DNA of 64,000 nucleotides from Streptomyces sp. Act143 (GCF_003143935.1 NZ_QFRX01000001.1:2537697-2601696); one strand, 5' to 3'. Shown: positions 7,028 to 16,944, counted from the first letter of the stretch. Numbers and translations: made by a program. Notes: generated by a model from the letters alone, not told the origin.

Positions 7028-7540
7028 ATGACCGCCGCCCGAGAGACCCCCGCGCCGTCGCCCGATCCCGGCGCAGCCCAGGAGACCCCCGCGCCCGCGC
7101 CGCCGGCCGGACCCGGCGCCGCCCAAGAGACCTCCGTCCCTGCCCCGTCGCCCGAACCGGGTGCCGCCCAAGCCTCCGTCACCCTGCTGGAGCGCCTCGC
7201 CGAGAAGCTCGGCGGAAAGGCCTCCGTCGGAGCCGTGTACGGCGAGCCGATCACCCGGGACGGCATCACGGTCGTCCCCGTCGCCCGCGTCGGCTTCGGG
7301 TTCGGCGGTGGCGCCGGGCGGGAGACCGGCACCGCGCGCACCGGTGAGGGCGGGGGCGGGGGAGGCGGCGTCGACGCCAGGCCGCTCGGCTACATCGAGA
7401 TCAAGAACGGTACGGCCGTCTACCGGCCGATCCGCGACCCCTGGGTGGACATCGCGCTCCCGCTCGCGGGCATGCTGGTCGGCATCGCCGGGTCCAGGTC
7501 GGCACGCGCCCTGACACGGAGGCGCAACCACCGCCACTGA
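7028..7540 (+). CDS. YtfJ/GerW-like protein with Pro/Ala repeat N terminus
   Basis: A 170-aa protein. The core (about 55-145) reads LLERLAEKLGGKASVGAVYG, GITVVPVARVGFGFGGG, a glycine-rich loop, then GYIEIKNGTAVYRPI: the pattern of the spore YtfJ/GerW family, many of which occur in actinobacteria outside endospore biology. The C terminus has one hydrophobic segment (IALPLAGMLVGIAGS) followed by basic residues, suggesting membrane attachment. The N-terminal 50 residues contain three imperfect copies of a Pro-Ala-rich unit with PGAAQET. Its role in Streptomyces is unknown. It converges on the ABC exporter at 7550 with only 9 nt between stops. Confidence 0.75.
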   Translation: MTAARETPAPSPDPGAAQETPAPAPPAGPGAAQETSVPAPSPEPGAAQASVTLLERLAEKLGGKASVGAVYGEPITRDGITVVPVARVGFGFGGGAGRETGTARTGEGGGGGGGVDARPLGYIEIKNGTAVYRPIRDPWVDIALPLAGMLVGIAGSRSARALTRRRNHRH

Positions 7541-7549
7541 GGCCGGCGT

Positions 7550-9304
7550 TCAGTCCGCCGTGGCGAGGAACTGCGTCGCCGCCAGCTCCGCGTACAGCGG
7601 ATCGGCCGCCACCAGTTCCCGGTGCGTGCCCACCGCCCGTACCCGACCCGCGTCCATCACCACGATCCGGTCGGCCATCGTCACGGTGGACAGCCGGTGG
7701 GCGACGACGAGCACGGTGGTGGTACGGGCCACGTCGGCGACCGTGTCGCGCAGGGCCGCCTCGTTCACCGCGTCCAGCTGCGAGGTCGCCTCGTCCAGAA
7801 GCAGCAGGCGCGGACGGCGCAGCAACGCGCGGGCGATGGCGACCCGTTGGCGTTCGCCGCCCGAGAGTTTGGTGCCGCGATGTCCCACGAGGGTGTCCAG
7901 TCCGCCGGGCAGCCGGGCCACCAGACCGTCGAGCCGGGTCGTCTTCAGCACGCGCGTCAGCGCGTCCTCGGCCGCCTCCGGGTTGCCCAGCAGCAGGTTG
8001 TCGCGCAGCGAACCGGACAGCACGGGCGCGTCCTGCTCGACGTACCCGATGGCCGAACGCAGCTGTGCCAGCGGCCAGTCGGCGAGATCGCGGCCGTCCA
8101 GGGCGATGGTGCCGGACTCGGGATCGTAGAAGCGCTCGATCAGGGAGAACACGGTCGTCTTGCCGGCGCCCGACGGGCCGACGAACGCGGTCATGCCCTG
8201 GGCCGGCACCGTGAACGTCACCCCGTGGTGGACGTACGGCAGATCGTCGGCGTAGCGGAAGCGGACGTCGGTGAAGGCGAGCGTGGCCGGTGCCGTGCCC
8301 GGCGTGGGCAACGGGGCGGGCAGACCGGCCGGCTCGGCGGGCAGCCGCAGCGCCTCCTGGATGCGGGACAGGGCTGCCGCGCCCGTCTGGTACTGGGTGA
8401 TCGCCCCGACGACCTGCTGGATCGGGGACATCAGATAGAAGACGTACAGCAGGAACGCCACCAGCGTGCCCACGTCGATCGCGCCGGTCGCCACCCGCGC
8501 CCCACCGACCGCGAGCACCGTGATGAAGGCGATCTGCATCGCCAGGCCCGCTGTGTTGCCCGCCGCCGCGGACCACTTGGCGGCGCGCACGCTCTGCCGC
8601 CAGGACTTCTCGGCGGCCTCGTGCAGCGTCCGCTCCTCGCGGTGCTCCGCACCGGACGCCTTCACCGTGCGCAGCGCACCGAGGATGCGCTCCAGCGAGG
8701 CCCCCATCACGCCGACCGCGTCCTGCGCCTGCCGGCTGGCCTTGTTGATGCGCGGCACGATCACACCGAGGACGGTTCCGGCGGCGGCGATCACGGCCAG
8801 GGTGACGCCCAGCAGCACCGGGTCGACGAGGCCCATCATGACGACCGTCGCCACGAGCGTCAGCCCGCCCGTGCCGAGGCCGACGAGCGAGTCGGTGGTG
8901 ACCTCGCGCAGCAGGGTGGTGTCCGAGGTGATGCGGGCCATCAGGTCGCCCGGCTCGCTGCGGTCCACGGCCGTGATGCGCAGCCGCAGCAGATACGACG
9001 ACAGCGACCGCCGCGCGCCGAGCACCACCGACTCGGCCGTGCGGCGCAGCACGTACGAACCGAGCGCTCCGACGGCCGCGTTGGCCACCACCAGGGCAGA
9101 CATGAGGAGCAACGCGCCGGTGACGGTGCGGTCGTGGGACAGGTCGTCGATCAACTCCCTTGCCACCAGCGGAAGCAGCAGCCCGGTGGCGCCCGTGAGC
9201 AGGGAGAGCGCGGCACCCAGCAGCAGCGCCCACCGGTGCGGCCGTACGTATCCCAGCAGCAGCCGCCAGGTGGGCGTGGCCGGCTCGGGCTCTGCGATGC
9301 TCAC
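7550..9304 (-). CDS. ABC exporter, fused membrane and ATPase domains
   Basis: A 584-aa half-transporter of the ABCB/MDR type. The first 310 residues carry six predicted membrane helices (for example [20 protein letters not shown] and [20 protein letters not shown]). The C-terminal nucleotide-binding domain has Walker [10 protein letters not shown] (about 378), the signature LSGGERQR (about 480), Walker [10 protein letters not shown] and the H-loop VVAHRLSTV. Such proteins dimerise and export lipids, peptides or drugs; the substrate cannot be told. The start is a GTG at 9304. Since it is a single gene, it probably works as a homodimer. The 220 nt between it and the divergent gene at 9526 contain no other gene. 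Confidence 0.92.
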   Translation of the reverse strand: MSIAEPEPATPTWRLLLGYVRPHRWALLLGAALSLLTGATGLLLPLVARELIDDLSHDRTVTGALLLMSALVVANAAVGALGSYVLRRTAESVVLGARRSLSSYLLRLRITAVDRSEPGDLMARITSDTTLLREVTTDSLVGLGTGGLTLVATVVMMGLVDPVLLGVTLAVIAAAGTVLGVIVPRINKASRQAQDAVGVMGASLERILGALRTVKASGAEHREERTLHEAAEKSWRQSVRAAKWSAAAGNTAGLAMQIAFITVLAVGGARVATGAIDVGTLVAFLLYVFYLMSPIQQVVGAITQYQTGAAALSRIQEALRLPAEPAGLPAPLPTPGTAPATLAFTDVRFRYADDLPYVHHGVTFTVPAQGMTAFVGPSGAGKTTVFSLIERFYDPESGTIALDGRDLADWPLAQLRSAIGYVEQDAPVLSGSLRDNLLLGNPEAAEDALTRVLKTTRLDGLVARLPGGLDTLVGHRGTKLSGGERQRVAIARALLRRPRLLLLDEATSQLDAVNEAALRDTVADVARTTTVLVVAHRLSTVTMADRIVVMDAGRVRAVGTHRELVAADPLYAELAATQFLATAD

Positions 9305-9525
9305 GGCACTCCCTCGGCGTCGGGCGGAGCATTCAGGCTACGTCGGCCACCGCGTACGGGGCGCGTCGGTTCCGGGCCATGGCGCGCGTGAGCGGCCGGT
9401 GGGTGCCGCGCCGCCGCGTCCGCCTCGAACGCGCCCGGTACGGGCCCGGCGGTGTGTCCGTTACTGATCGGTCACCCGTAGGGTCGGGGTGAGCACGGAC
9501 AGGGCCGAAGGAAGGGTTCACCACC

Positions 9526-10611
9526 ATGGCGCAGGAAGTACGCGGCGTGATCGCACCCGGCAAGGACGAGCCGGTACGGGTGGAGACGATCGTGGTGCCC
9601 GACCCGGGCCCGGGCGAGGCCGTGGTGCAGGTCCAGGCGTGCGGGGTGTGCCACACCGACCTGCACTACAAGCAGGGCGGCATCAACGACGACTTCCCCT
9701 TCCTGCTCGGCCATGAGGCCGCGGGCGTGGTGGAGTCGGTGGGGGAGGGCGTCACCGACGTCGCGCCCGGTGACTTCGTGATCCTCAACTGGCGGGCGGT
9801 GTGCGGGCAGTGCCGGGCCTGTCTGCGCGGCCGGCCCTGGTACTGCTTCAACACGCACAACGCCAAGCAGAAGATGACCCTGACCGACGGCACCGAGCTG
9901 TCGCCCGCCCTGGGTATCGGGGCGTTCGCGGAGAAGACGCTGGTCGCGGCGGGGCAGTGCACCAAGGTGGACGCCTCCGTCGCCCCGCAGGTCGCGGGCC
10001 TGCTCGGCTGCGGGGTGATGGCCGGGATCGGCGCGGCCATCAACACCGGCAACGTCGGCCGGGGTGACACGGTCGCGGTCATCGGCTGCGGCGGGGTCGG
10101 GGACGCGGCGATCGCCGGGTCGAACCTCGCGGGCGCGGCGCGGATCATCGCCGTCGACATCGACGACCGCAAGCTGGAGAAGGCCCGCTCCATGGGCGCC
10201 ACGCACACCGTCAACTCGCGCGAGAGCGACCCGGTCGAGGCGATCCGGGAGCTGACCGGCGGCTTCGGCGCCGACGTCGTGATCGAGGCGGTCGGCCGTC
10301 CGGAGACGTACCGGCAGGCGTTCTACGCCCGTGACCTGGCCGGCACGGTCGTTTTGGTCGGCGTACCCACCCCGGAGATGAAGCTGGAGCTGCCGCTGCT
10401 GGACGTCTTCGGCCGCGGCGGGGCCCTGAAGTCCTCCTGGTACGGCGACTGCCTGCCCAGCCGCGACTTCCCCATGCTGATCGACCTGCACCTGCAAGGC
10501 CGCCTGGACCTGGGCGCGTTCGTGACCGAGACCATCGAACTCACCGACGTGGAGAAGGCCTTCGAGCGGATGCACGACGGTGACGTCCTGCGCTCGGTGG
10601 TGGTGCTGTGA
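9526..10611 (+). CDS. S-(hydroxymethyl)mycothiol dehydrogenase
   Basis: A 361-aa zinc-dependent medium-chain dehydrogenase. It oxidises the adduct of formaldehyde with mycothiol to S-formylmycothiol, the actinobacterial counterpart of the glutathione-dependent pathway. Evidence: catalytic zinc site CGVCHTD and GHEAAG, structural zinc cluster [15 protein letters not shown], and Rossmann turn [12 protein letters not shown]; the sequence from [17 protein letters not shown] to the C terminus follows the MscR/AdhE2-type proteins. The ATG at 9526 follows GAAGGAAGGG. It overlaps the following MBL-fold hydrolase gene by one base, a pairing characteristic of this detoxification pathway. Confidence 0.9.
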   Translation: MAQEVRGVIAPGKDEPVRVETIVVPDPGPGEAVVQVQACGVCHTDLHYKQGGINDDFPFLLGHEAAGVVESVGEGVTDVAPGDFVILNWRAVCGQCRACLRGRPWYCFNTHNAKQKMTLTDGTELSPALGIGAFAEKTLVAAGQCTKVDASVAPQVAGLLGCGVMAGIGAAINTGNVGRGDTVAVIGCGGVGDAAIAGSNLAGAARIIAVDIDDRKLEKARSMGATHTVNSRESDPVEAIRELTGGFGADVVIEAVGRPETYRQAFYARDLAGTVVLVGVPTPEMKLELPLLDVFGRGGALKSSWYGDCLPSRDFPMLIDLHLQGRLDLGAFVTETIELTDVEKAFERMHDGDVLRSVVVL

Positions 10612-11240
10612 TGGGCGCCCGCATCGAACGCCTTGTCACCTCCGGCCAGTTCCGCCTCGACGGCGGCACCTGGGACGTCGACAACAACGTGTGGATCGTC
10701 GGCGACGACCACGAGGTCATCGTCATCGACGCCGCGCACGACGCCGAGGCGATCGCGGCGGCCGTGGGCGACCGGCGCCTGACGGCCATCGTGTGCACCC
10801 ACGCCCACAACGACCACATCGACGCGGCCCCGGCCCTTGCCGACCTCACCGGAGCCACGATCTGGCTGCACCCCGACGACCTGCCCCTGTGGAAGCAGAC
10901 CCACCCCGACCGCGACCCCGACGCCCACCTCCAGGACGGCCAGGTCATCGAGGCGGCGGGCGCCGATCTGCGGGTCCTGCACACACCCGGCCACGCGCCC
11001 GGCGCGGTCTGCCTGTACGACCCCGGGCTCGCCACCGTGTTCACGGGCGACACCCTGTTCGCCGGCGGACCGGGCGCGACGGGACGCTCGTACAGCCACT
11101 TCCCGACGATCATCGACTCGATCCGGGACCGGCTGCTGGCGCTGCCGCCGGAGACGAAGGTCCTGACCGGGCACGGGGACGCCACGACCATCGGGGCGGA
11201 AGCGCCCCACCTATCGGAGTGGATCGCCCGCGGCCACTGA
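10611..11240 (+). CDS. MBL-fold hydrolase linked to mycothiol-dependent detoxification
   Basis: A 209-aa metallo-beta-lactamase-fold protein with the binuclear metal motif THAHNDHID, a further metal His in HTPGHAPG, the bridging Asp in FTGDTLFAGG, and a terminal His in LTGHGD. It resembles glyoxalase II, which hydrolyses thioesters. Placed one base inside the end of the S-(hydroxymethyl)mycothiol dehydrogenase gene, it probably hydrolyses S-formylmycothiol to formate and mycothiol (inference from family and gene order). The ATG at 10611 overlaps the preceding TGA; a GTG one codon earlier is an alternative start. Confidence 0.85.
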   Translation: MGARIERLVTSGQFRLDGGTWDVDNNVWIVGDDHEVIVIDAAHDAEAIAAAVGDRRLTAIVCTHAHNDHIDAAPALADLTGATIWLHPDDLPLWKQTHPDRDPDAHLQDGQVIEAAGADLRVLHTPGHAPGAVCLYDPGLATVFTGDTLFAGGPGATGRSYSHFPTIIDSIRDRLLALPPETKVLTGHGDATTIGAEAPHLSEWIARGH

Positions 11241-11284
11241 AATCCCCCGGGGTCCGCGGCGTGCCGAGGCTAGGCTCACCTGCC

Positions 11285-11659
11285 ATGACCACCGACGAGC
11301 TCGTGAACATCCATGGCGTCACCGTCCTGCGCTGCACCCTCGACGGCCCTCCTCTCGACGGCGAGCGTGCCGCGCTGGATCTGATCGGTGACGCCATGGG
11401 ACGGGGTGCCGACGTGGTCGCCGTGCCTTCGGAGCGCGTACCGGAGGAGTTCTTCCGGCTGCGGTCGGGGGTCGCCGGGGCGGTCATGCAGAAGTTCGTG
11501 AACTACCGGGTGCGACTCGCCGTCGTGGGCGACGTCTCCCGCCACCTGGACGGGAGCCCGGCACTGCGGGACTTCGTCCACGAGACCAACCGGGGCGGAC
11601 ACGTCTGGATCGTCGCGGACCACGACGAACTGGGTGAGAGGCTGCGCGCGGCCGGGTGA
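11285..11659 (+). CDS. DUF4180 domain protein
   Basis: A 124-aa soluble protein with the layout of DUF4180 proteins: an N-terminal strand (VTVLRCTLDGPPL), a helix with ALDLIGDAMGRGADVVAVPS, the segment LRSGVAGAVMQKFVNYRVR, then VGDVSRHLDGSPALRDFVHE and a conserved end, ETNRGGHVWIVAD. The function of the family is unknown. It lies 44 nt after the MBL hydrolase gene and may share its transcript. No catalytic motif can be named. Confidence 0.8.
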   Translation: MTTDELVNIHGVTVLRCTLDGPPLDGERAALDLIGDAMGRGADVVAVPSERVPEEFFRLRSGVAGAVMQKFVNYRVRLAVVGDVSRHLDGSPALRDFVHETNRGGHVWIVADHDELGERLRAAG

Positions 11660-11752
11660 CCCGGCCCGACCCGGCCGTAAAAGACGACAGAAGATGTCCG
11701 GCTTACCGGGGACCGTGGAGTCGACACCAACGGTCGTACGAGAGGTTCGGAC

Positions 11753-12670
11753 ATGACAGCACAGCCGCTGAAGGGCAAGGTCGCGCTGGTCGCCGGGGCG
11801 ACACGGGGAGCCGGACGGGGCATCGCCGTGGAGCTCGGGGCGGCCGGCGCCACCGTCTACGTGACGGGACGCAGCACCCGGGAGCGCCGCTCGGAGTACG
11901 ACCGCCCCGAGACGATCGAGGACACCGCGGACCTGGTGACCGAGGCGGGCGGCACGGGGATCGCCGTCCCCACCGACCACCTCGACCCCGCACAGGTCCG
12001 CGCCCTCGTCGACCGCGTCGCCGACGAACAGGGCCGCCTCGACGTCCTCGTCAACGACGTCTGGGGCGGCGAGCGGCTCTTCGCTTGGGACAGCCCGGTG
12101 TGGGAGCACGACCTCGACGACGGCCTGCGCCTGCTCAGGCTCGCCGTCGAGACCCACGCGATCACCAGCCACCACGCCCTGCCCCTGCTGCTGAGGCATC
12201 CCGGCGGCCTGGTGGTCGAGATGACCGACGGCACCGCCGAGTACAACGGCGCGCACTACCGCAACACCTTCTTCTACGACCTCGCCAAGTCCTCCGTCCT
12301 GCGGATGGCCTTCGCCCTGGGCCATGAACTCGGCTCGCGCGGGGCCACCGCCGTCGCGCTCACGCCCGGCTGGCTGCGCTCGGAGATGATGCTCGACGGT
12401 TTCGGGGTGCGCGAGGACAACTGGCGCGACGCCCTCGCCGAGGTCCCGCACTTCGCCATCTCCGAGACCCCGCGCTACGTCGGCCGGGCGGTCGCGGCCC
12501 TCGCCGCCGACCCGGACGTGGCCCGTTTCAACGGACAGTCCCTCTCCAGCGGCGGCCTCGCCCAGGTCTACGGCTTCACCGACCTGGACGGCAGCCGCCC
12601 GGACGCCTGGCGCTACATCGTCGAGGTCCAGGACGCGGACAAGCCGGCGGACGTGACCGGCTACCGCTGA
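11753..12670 (+). CDS. Short-chain dehydrogenase/reductase
   Basis: A 305-aa SDR enzyme. The N-terminal cofactor turn is GATRGAGRGIAVEL, the NAG-like position reads VNDVWGG, and the catalytic Tyr-Lys pair lies in FYDLAKSSVL. The usual catalytic Ser before it is not clear: the segment reads EMTDGTAEYNG, so Thr may take its role. The length exceeds the typical 250 residues by about 50, mainly at the C terminus (SSGGLAQVYGFTDLDGSRPD). The substrate is unknown. A 7-bp inverted repeat, ATGTCCG/CGGACAT, brackets the 5' region (11694-11754). Confidence 0.85.
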   Translation: MTAQPLKGKVALVAGATRGAGRGIAVELGAAGATVYVTGRSTRERRSEYDRPETIEDTADLVTEAGGTGIAVPTDHLDPAQVRALVDRVADEQGRLDVLVNDVWGGERLFAWDSPVWEHDLDDGLRLLRLAVETHAITSHHALPLLLRHPGGLVVEMTDGTAEYNGAHYRNTFFYDLAKSSVLRMAFALGHELGSRGATAVALTPGWLRSEMMLDGFGVREDNWRDALAEVPHFAISETPRYVGRAVAALAADPDVARFNGQSLSSGGLAQVYGFTDLDGSRPDAWRYIVEVQDADKPADVTGYR

Positions 12671-12698
12671 CCGGCCGCGCCGCATACTGTGCGGCGGC

Positions 12699-13484
12699 AT
12701 GACACGTTTCCAGGGGTACGGAGTCCTCATCACCGGTGCCGCCCGCGGCATCGGCGCCGCCACCGCCCGCAGGTTCGCCGAGGAAGGCGCACGTGTGCTG
12801 GTGTCCGACCTGGACACCGCCGCGGCCGAGAAGACCGCGTCGGCCCTGCGGGCGGAGGGGTTGGCGGCGGAGGCGTACGGCTGTGACGTGGGCGACCGGG
12901 CGGCGGTGGAGGCGGCCGTGGCGCACGCGGTCGCCGCCTTCGGGCGCCTGGACGTCCTCGTCAACAACGCCTTCCACTGCACACCGGACGCGCCGCTCTT
13001 CGAGGACGAACCCGACGACGTGTGGGCAGCCGACCTGGACATCACCCTCACCGGCGCCTACCGCTGCTCCCGCGCCGCGCTGCCCCACCTGGCCGCCTCC
13101 GGCCGCGGCGCGATCGTCAACGTCGGCTCCGTCAACGGCCTCGCGGACTTCGGCAACCACGCCTACAGCGCCGCCAAGGCGGGCCTGGCCTCCCTCACCC
13201 GCACCCTCGCCGGACACGCCGCCGAGCGGGGCGTCCGCGTCAATCTCGTCGCCCCCGGCACCGTACGCACCACCGCCTGGGAGGGCCGGGACGACGAGCT
13301 CGCCCTCTTGACCGAGCTGTACCCCCTCGGCCGTGTCGGCGAGCCCGACGACATCGCCGCCGCCATCACCTTCCTCGCCTCCCGCGACGCCTCCTGGGTC
13401 ACCGGGACGACCCTCGTCGTGGACGGCGGGCTCACCGCGGGCGACTCGGGCTTCCGCCGGGCACGACGGCTGCCCGTCGACTAG
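12699..13484 (+). CDS. SDR-family oxidoreductase, FabG-like
   Basis: A 261-aa classical SDR with all signatures: GAARGIGAATARRFA for cofactor binding, NNAF at the central strand, the catalytic Ser in NVGSVNGLADFGNHAYSAAK together with Tyr and Lys of YSAAK, and VAPGTVRTTAW with the WVTGTTLVVDGGLTAG C terminus. It would catalyse NAD(P)H-linked reduction or oxidation of a keto/hydroxy substrate that the sequence does not identify. It starts 28 nt after the previous SDR gene and is probably co-transcribed with it. Confidence 0.88.
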   Translation: MTRFQGYGVLITGAARGIGAATARRFAEEGARVLVSDLDTAAAEKTASALRAEGLAAEAYGCDVGDRAAVEAAVAHAVAAFGRLDVLVNNAFHCTPDAPLFEDEPDDVWAADLDITLTGAYRCSRAALPHLAASGRGAIVNVGSVNGLADFGNHAYSAAKAGLASLTRTLAGHAAERGVRVNLVAPGTVRTTAWEGRDDELALLTELYPLGRVGEPDDIAAAITFLASRDASWVTGTTLVVDGGLTAGDSGFRRARRLPVD

Positions 13485-13597
13485 CTCGAAGTTTCACCGT
13501 TTCGTCACAGCCCCGGCCGACGTACAACTTCCGTCCCCGCGCACCGGTCAAAGCAGGTGGATCGCACCGGACACGTACAGGAAAGGCACGGCACATC

Positions 13598-14296
13598 ATG
13601 GGGGACATACGCAGACGAGGGGCCGTCGCCCTCGCGCTCACCGGACTGGTCGCACCGCTCACCCTCGCGCTGGGCACCGCGCCCGCGCAGGCCGCCACCA
13701 GCTGCACCACCCAGACCGGCCCGTACCAGAAGCAGGTCGAGAAGTTCCTCGGCCTGACGGTCGACGGCAAGCAGTCGTCCACCGACTGCAAGGCCATCCA
13801 GGCCTTCCAGAACAAGCACGGCATCAAGCCCAACGTCGGCTACGCCGGTCCCGTCACCTGGGGTGTGATGGACCTGATGCTGAAGCAGAAGGCCGTGGGC
13901 AACAACCCCAACAAGGACGGCAAGTGCCCGACCAACAAGGGCCGCATCGCCTGCGTCAACCTCACGCTCCAGCTGAGCTGGATCCAGGACGGCAGCAGGC
14001 TCGTCTACGGCCCGGTCCCGGTGCGCACCGGCCGTGACGGCTACGAGACCCGCACCGGCCTGAAGAAGATCTACTGGCGGGACATCGACCACGTCTCGAA
14101 CATCTACAACGTGCCCATGCCGTACAGCCAGTTCTTCGACGGCGGGCAGGCCTTCCACTCGGTGAACCTCAGCATGTGGAACCCGCCGGGCTCGCACGGC
14201 TGCGTCAACATGACGAAGACGACCGCCAAGAAGTACTGGTCGCTGCTGAAGAAGGGCGACGACGTCTTCGTGTACGGCCGCAAGCCGGGCACCTGA
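13598..14296 (+). CDS. Secreted L,D-transpeptidase with peptidoglycan-binding domain
   Basis: A 232-aa exported protein. The signal peptide (about 1-32) ends APAQAA. A PG_binding_1-like domain follows (YQKQVEKFLGL, AIQAFQNKHGIKPN), and the YkuD catalytic domain carries FHSVNLSM and SHGCVNM with nucleophile Cys202. L,D-transpeptidases make 3-3 crosslinks in peptidoglycan and act outside the membrane. The ATG at 13598 is chosen because it begins the signal peptide; reading further upstream passes through non-coding sequence and the previous gene. It converges on the Gfo/Idh gene with 29 nt between. Confidence 0.9.
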   Translation: MGDIRRRGAVALALTGLVAPLTLALGTAPAQAATSCTTQTGPYQKQVEKFLGLTVDGKQSSTDCKAIQAFQNKHGIKPNVGYAGPVTWGVMDLMLKQKAVGNNPNKDGKCPTNKGRIACVNLTLQLSWIQDGSRLVYGPVPVRTGRDGYETRTGLKKIYWRDIDHVSNIYNVPMPYSQFFDGGQAFHSVNLSMWNPPGSHGCVNMTKTTAKKYWSLLKKGDDVFVYGRKPGT

Positions 14297-14325
14297 TCGG
14301 CGACCCGGCTCACGGCGTACGCCGG

Positions 14326-15525
14326 TTACTGCGGCGCGTCCCCGAAGTCCGGGATCTCCAGCCGCACGCCACCCTGCCGCGCCGACTCGTGCGCGATGAT
14401 GCCCGGCAGGGTGTAGCGAGCGGCCACCCAGGCGTTGACGGACGGCAGCGTGCGGGAGTTGACCGCGGTGACGAAGTCGTCCACCAGGAAGTGGTGGCTG
14501 CCCTCATGGCCGTTGTGCAGGTGGTCGAACTCCCGCGGCAGCCGCGAGCGGTCGTGCACCGGCGCCGAGCCGGAGGTGAAGGCGGCCCGCAGGTCCGGCG
14601 CGATGTGCTGGAGTGACGGGTCGTCAGGAGGCAGCGTGGGCTTGGGCTCCAGCAGCTCACTGATGTCCTTCACGCCGTTCTTGTCCTGCCACAGCGCGAA
14701 CGTGGCGAGTTGCTCCATGCTCGCCTCCGTGCCGAAGAACCGGAAACGGGACTCGCGGATGTGCGAGGGGTAGCCCACCCGCCGGAACTCGTTGGTACGG
14801 AACGAACCGCCGCCCGCCACCTCGAACAGCGCGGTGGCGTTGGAGAAGTCGTTGCCGAACTGGCTGACCTCCTTGTCGAACACCCCGTCCCCGCGGTCGT
14901 CCACGACCCCGATCGCCGACACGCTCACCGCGTGCGTCCGCCAGGCGCCGAGCACCCCGCCCACCGAGTGCGTCGGGTACAGCAGCGGGGGATAGCTGGC
15001 GGTCGCCTTCCAGTTCTCGCCGCCGCTGTACTGGTACGCCTCGTAGAAGCCGAGGTCCATGTCGTGGACGTAGTCGCCCTCGGCGTAGAACAGCCGCCCG
15101 AAGGCGCCCTCGGCGATCTGGTTGCGGGCATGCACGGTCGCCGGGTTGTACTGGCTGGTCTCGCCCATCATGTACGTCAGCCCGGTCGCCTTGACCGCGT
15201 CGATGATCGCCGCGATCTCCTCGGTGGTGATCGCCATGGGGACCGCGGAGTAGACGTGCTTGCCGGCGTTCAGGCCCTGGAGGACCAGCGGGCCGTGCGT
15301 CCAGCGCTGGGTGAAGATCGCGACCGCGTCGACCGCCTCCGACTCCAGCATGGCCTGGTACGACGGGAAGGTGCCCGACAGGCCTTCGGCGGCGGCGAGT
15401 TGCTCGGCCCGCTCGGGCAGCAGGTCGGTGACGTAGACGTCGCGGACGCCGGGGTGGGCCAGGAACAGCTTGGCGAACTGGCCCGAGAACTGCCCGGCGC
15501 CGACGATGCCGAGGGAGAACGTCAT
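14326..15525 (-). CDS. Gfo/Idh/MocA-family oxidoreductase
   Basis: A 399-aa NAD(P)-dependent enzyme of the family acting on sugars, inositols and related polyols. The Rossmann start is GIVGAGQFSGQFAKLFL; the family's usual E-K-P active-site element is replaced by GKHVYSAVPMAI, and a large C-terminal alpha/beta domain follows (GENWKATASYPPLLYPTHSV). The ATG at 15525 is preceded by AAAGGCATCTCC. It is the last gene of an operon with a binding protein and two permeases, so it probably processes the imported sugar. The missing EKP Lys makes the exact chemistry uncertain. Confidence 0.88.
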   Translation of the reverse strand: MTFSLGIVGAGQFSGQFAKLFLAHPGVRDVYVTDLLPERAEQLAAAEGLSGTFPSYQAMLESEAVDAVAIFTQRWTHGPLVLQGLNAGKHVYSAVPMAITTEEIAAIIDAVKATGLTYMMGETSQYNPATVHARNQIAEGAFGRLFYAEGDYVHDMDLGFYEAYQYSGGENWKATASYPPLLYPTHSVGGVLGAWRTHAVSVSAIGVVDDRGDGVFDKEVSQFGNDFSNATALFEVAGGGSFRTNEFRRVGYPSHIRESRFRFFGTEASMEQLATFALWQDKNGVKDISELLEPKPTLPPDDPSLQHIAPDLRAAFTSGSAPVHDRSRLPREFDHLHNGHEGSHHFLVDDFVTAVNSRTLPSVNAWVAARYTLPGIIAHESARQGGVRLEIPDFGDAPQ

Positions 15526-15590
15526 GGAGGAGATGCCTTTCGCTACGGGGCTCATCGCCGGCTTCATCGCCGGCTTCACCACGGGCCTCA

Positions 15591-16934
15591 CTACTGGCCG
15601 AGGATGAAGTTGATCTGGTCGTTGGTCTTGGTCAGGCCGCTCACCGGGGCGTCGTTGGCGAAGACGTCCTGCATGGCCGGGCGCATCAGGGCGTACACGT
15701 CGGCCGCGTAGTCGGTGACGGGGAAGGAGAACGTCCTGGCGTGCCGCCTGTCGGTGACCGGGTCGGTGAAGGCGGACACGTCGATGCCCTTCTTCCGGTA
15801 CGCCGCCACGGCTGCCGCGGTGCCGTCGGGGGTGGCCGGGAAGACGATGCCGTACCGTCCGACCGTCGTCTGGCACGCGTTGGAGGCCAGGTACTTCACC
15901 CACTTCTTCGCGCCCTCCTTGTTGCGGGCGTTCTTGGTGACCGAGTCGGCGAGGCCGTTCATCATGGTGGCCCGCTTGCCGCTCGGGCCGGTCGGAGTGA
16001 GGGCGGTGCCGACGTCGAGGCCCTTGGTGCCGTAGTAGGTGGAGATCATCCAGGCGCCGTCGAAGGAGGCCGCTGCCTTGCCGGAGGCGACCTGGGCGTT
16101 GGCCGGGTTGGCGCCGTCGGTGTAGTCGGTGAAGGGCGCGAGATACCCCTTCTTCGCCAGCCCGAAGTACCAGTCGATCACCGACTGGAAGGTCTTGCTG
16201 TCGTACTCGTAGGCGTCGCCCCAACGGGCCCTGTTCGTGTAGTTCCAGCCCGCCGAGGCGGTGAACGGGCTCCAGGTGGTCTGCCCGTCGCTGTCGCCCG
16301 CGCCGCCGGTGGCGAGTCCGTACACCTTGACGTGGTTCTTGTCGAAGCCCGGTTCGTCGCCGCGCTTGCCGTTCCGGTCGACGGTCAGACGCGCGACGGC
16401 CTTCTCGAAGGTGCCGCCGTCCTCGGGGTTCCAGGACAGGGAGTTGAGCTGGCCGGCGGTGAGTCCGGCGGCCTCGGTCAGCTTCTTGTTGTAGAAGAGG
16501 GCGACGGTGTCCCAGTCCTTCGGTGCGCCGTAGCGGTGTCCGTCCTGCCCGACCCAGTTGGCGCCGAGCCCGGCCTGGTAGGCGGAGTCGTCGATGCCCA
16601 GGTCGTCCAGCGGTTCGAGAACGTTGAGGTCGGCGAACTGGCCGAACTTCTGGATGTGGTCGGTGAAGACGTCCGGTTCGGTGCCCGCGATGAAGCTCGC
16701 GGTGAGCTTGGTCCAGTAGTCGGCCCAGCCCATCTGGGTGATCTTGACGTCGAGGCCCGGGTTCTCCTTCTCAAAACCCTTCGCGCAGGCCTGGTAGGCG
16801 GGCAGCTGGTTGGCGTCCCACAGCCAGTACGTCACCGAGTGCGCGCCCGAACCGGCCGCACCCCCTTGCCCGCACCCGGAGACCAGGGACAGCGCCAGCG
16901 CTCCGGTGAGCGCCACGACGGTACGAATTCGCAT
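15591..16934 (-). CDS. Lipoprotein sugar-binding protein of an ABC importer
   Basis: A 447-aa extracellular solute-binding protein (family 1). The signal peptide MRIRTVVALTGALALSLVSG ends in lipobox Cys21, which would anchor the protein to the outer face of the membrane. Typical features of the family follow: TYWLWDANQLPAYQACAKGF, ITQMGWADYWTKLTASF, GTEPDVFTDH, YGAPKDWDTVALFYNKKL and SFDGAWMIS. It delivers a sugar or oligosaccharide to the two permeases encoded just upstream on the same strand (gap 10 nt). A shorter ATG is chosen over an in-frame upstream start because it begins the lipoprotein signal. Confidence 0.9.
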   Translation of the reverse strand: MRIRTVVALTGALALSLVSGCGQGGAAGSGAHSVTYWLWDANQLPAYQACAKGFEKENPGLDVKITQMGWADYWTKLTASFIAGTEPDVFTDHIQKFGQFADLNVLEPLDDLGIDDSAYQAGLGANWVGQDGHRYGAPKDWDTVALFYNKKLTEAAGLTAGQLNSLSWNPEDGGTFEKAVARLTVDRNGKRGDEPGFDKNHVKVYGLATGGAGDSDGQTTWSPFTASAGWNYTNRARWGDAYEYDSKTFQSVIDWYFGLAKKGYLAPFTDYTDGANPANAQVASGKAAASFDGAWMISTYYGTKGLDVGTALTPTGPSGKRATMMNGLADSVTKNARNKEGAKKWVKYLASNACQTTVGRYGIVFPATPDGTAAAVAAYRKKGIDVSAFTDPVTDRRHARTFSFPVTDYAADVYALMRPAMQDVFANDAPVSGLTKTNDQINFILGQ

Positions 16935-16944
16935 GCCGGTCCCC

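Noticed and set aside
11694-11754. ATGTCCG/CGGACAT inverted repeat as an operator of the SDR gene
   Set aside because: The 47-nt separation and lack of a nearby regulator make chance likely; noted only in the gene entry.
15526-15590. Coding link between the binding protein and the Gfo/Idh protein
   Set aside because: The short KPA/KPAM repeats are non-coding leader; the ATG at 15525 starts the Rossmann domain.
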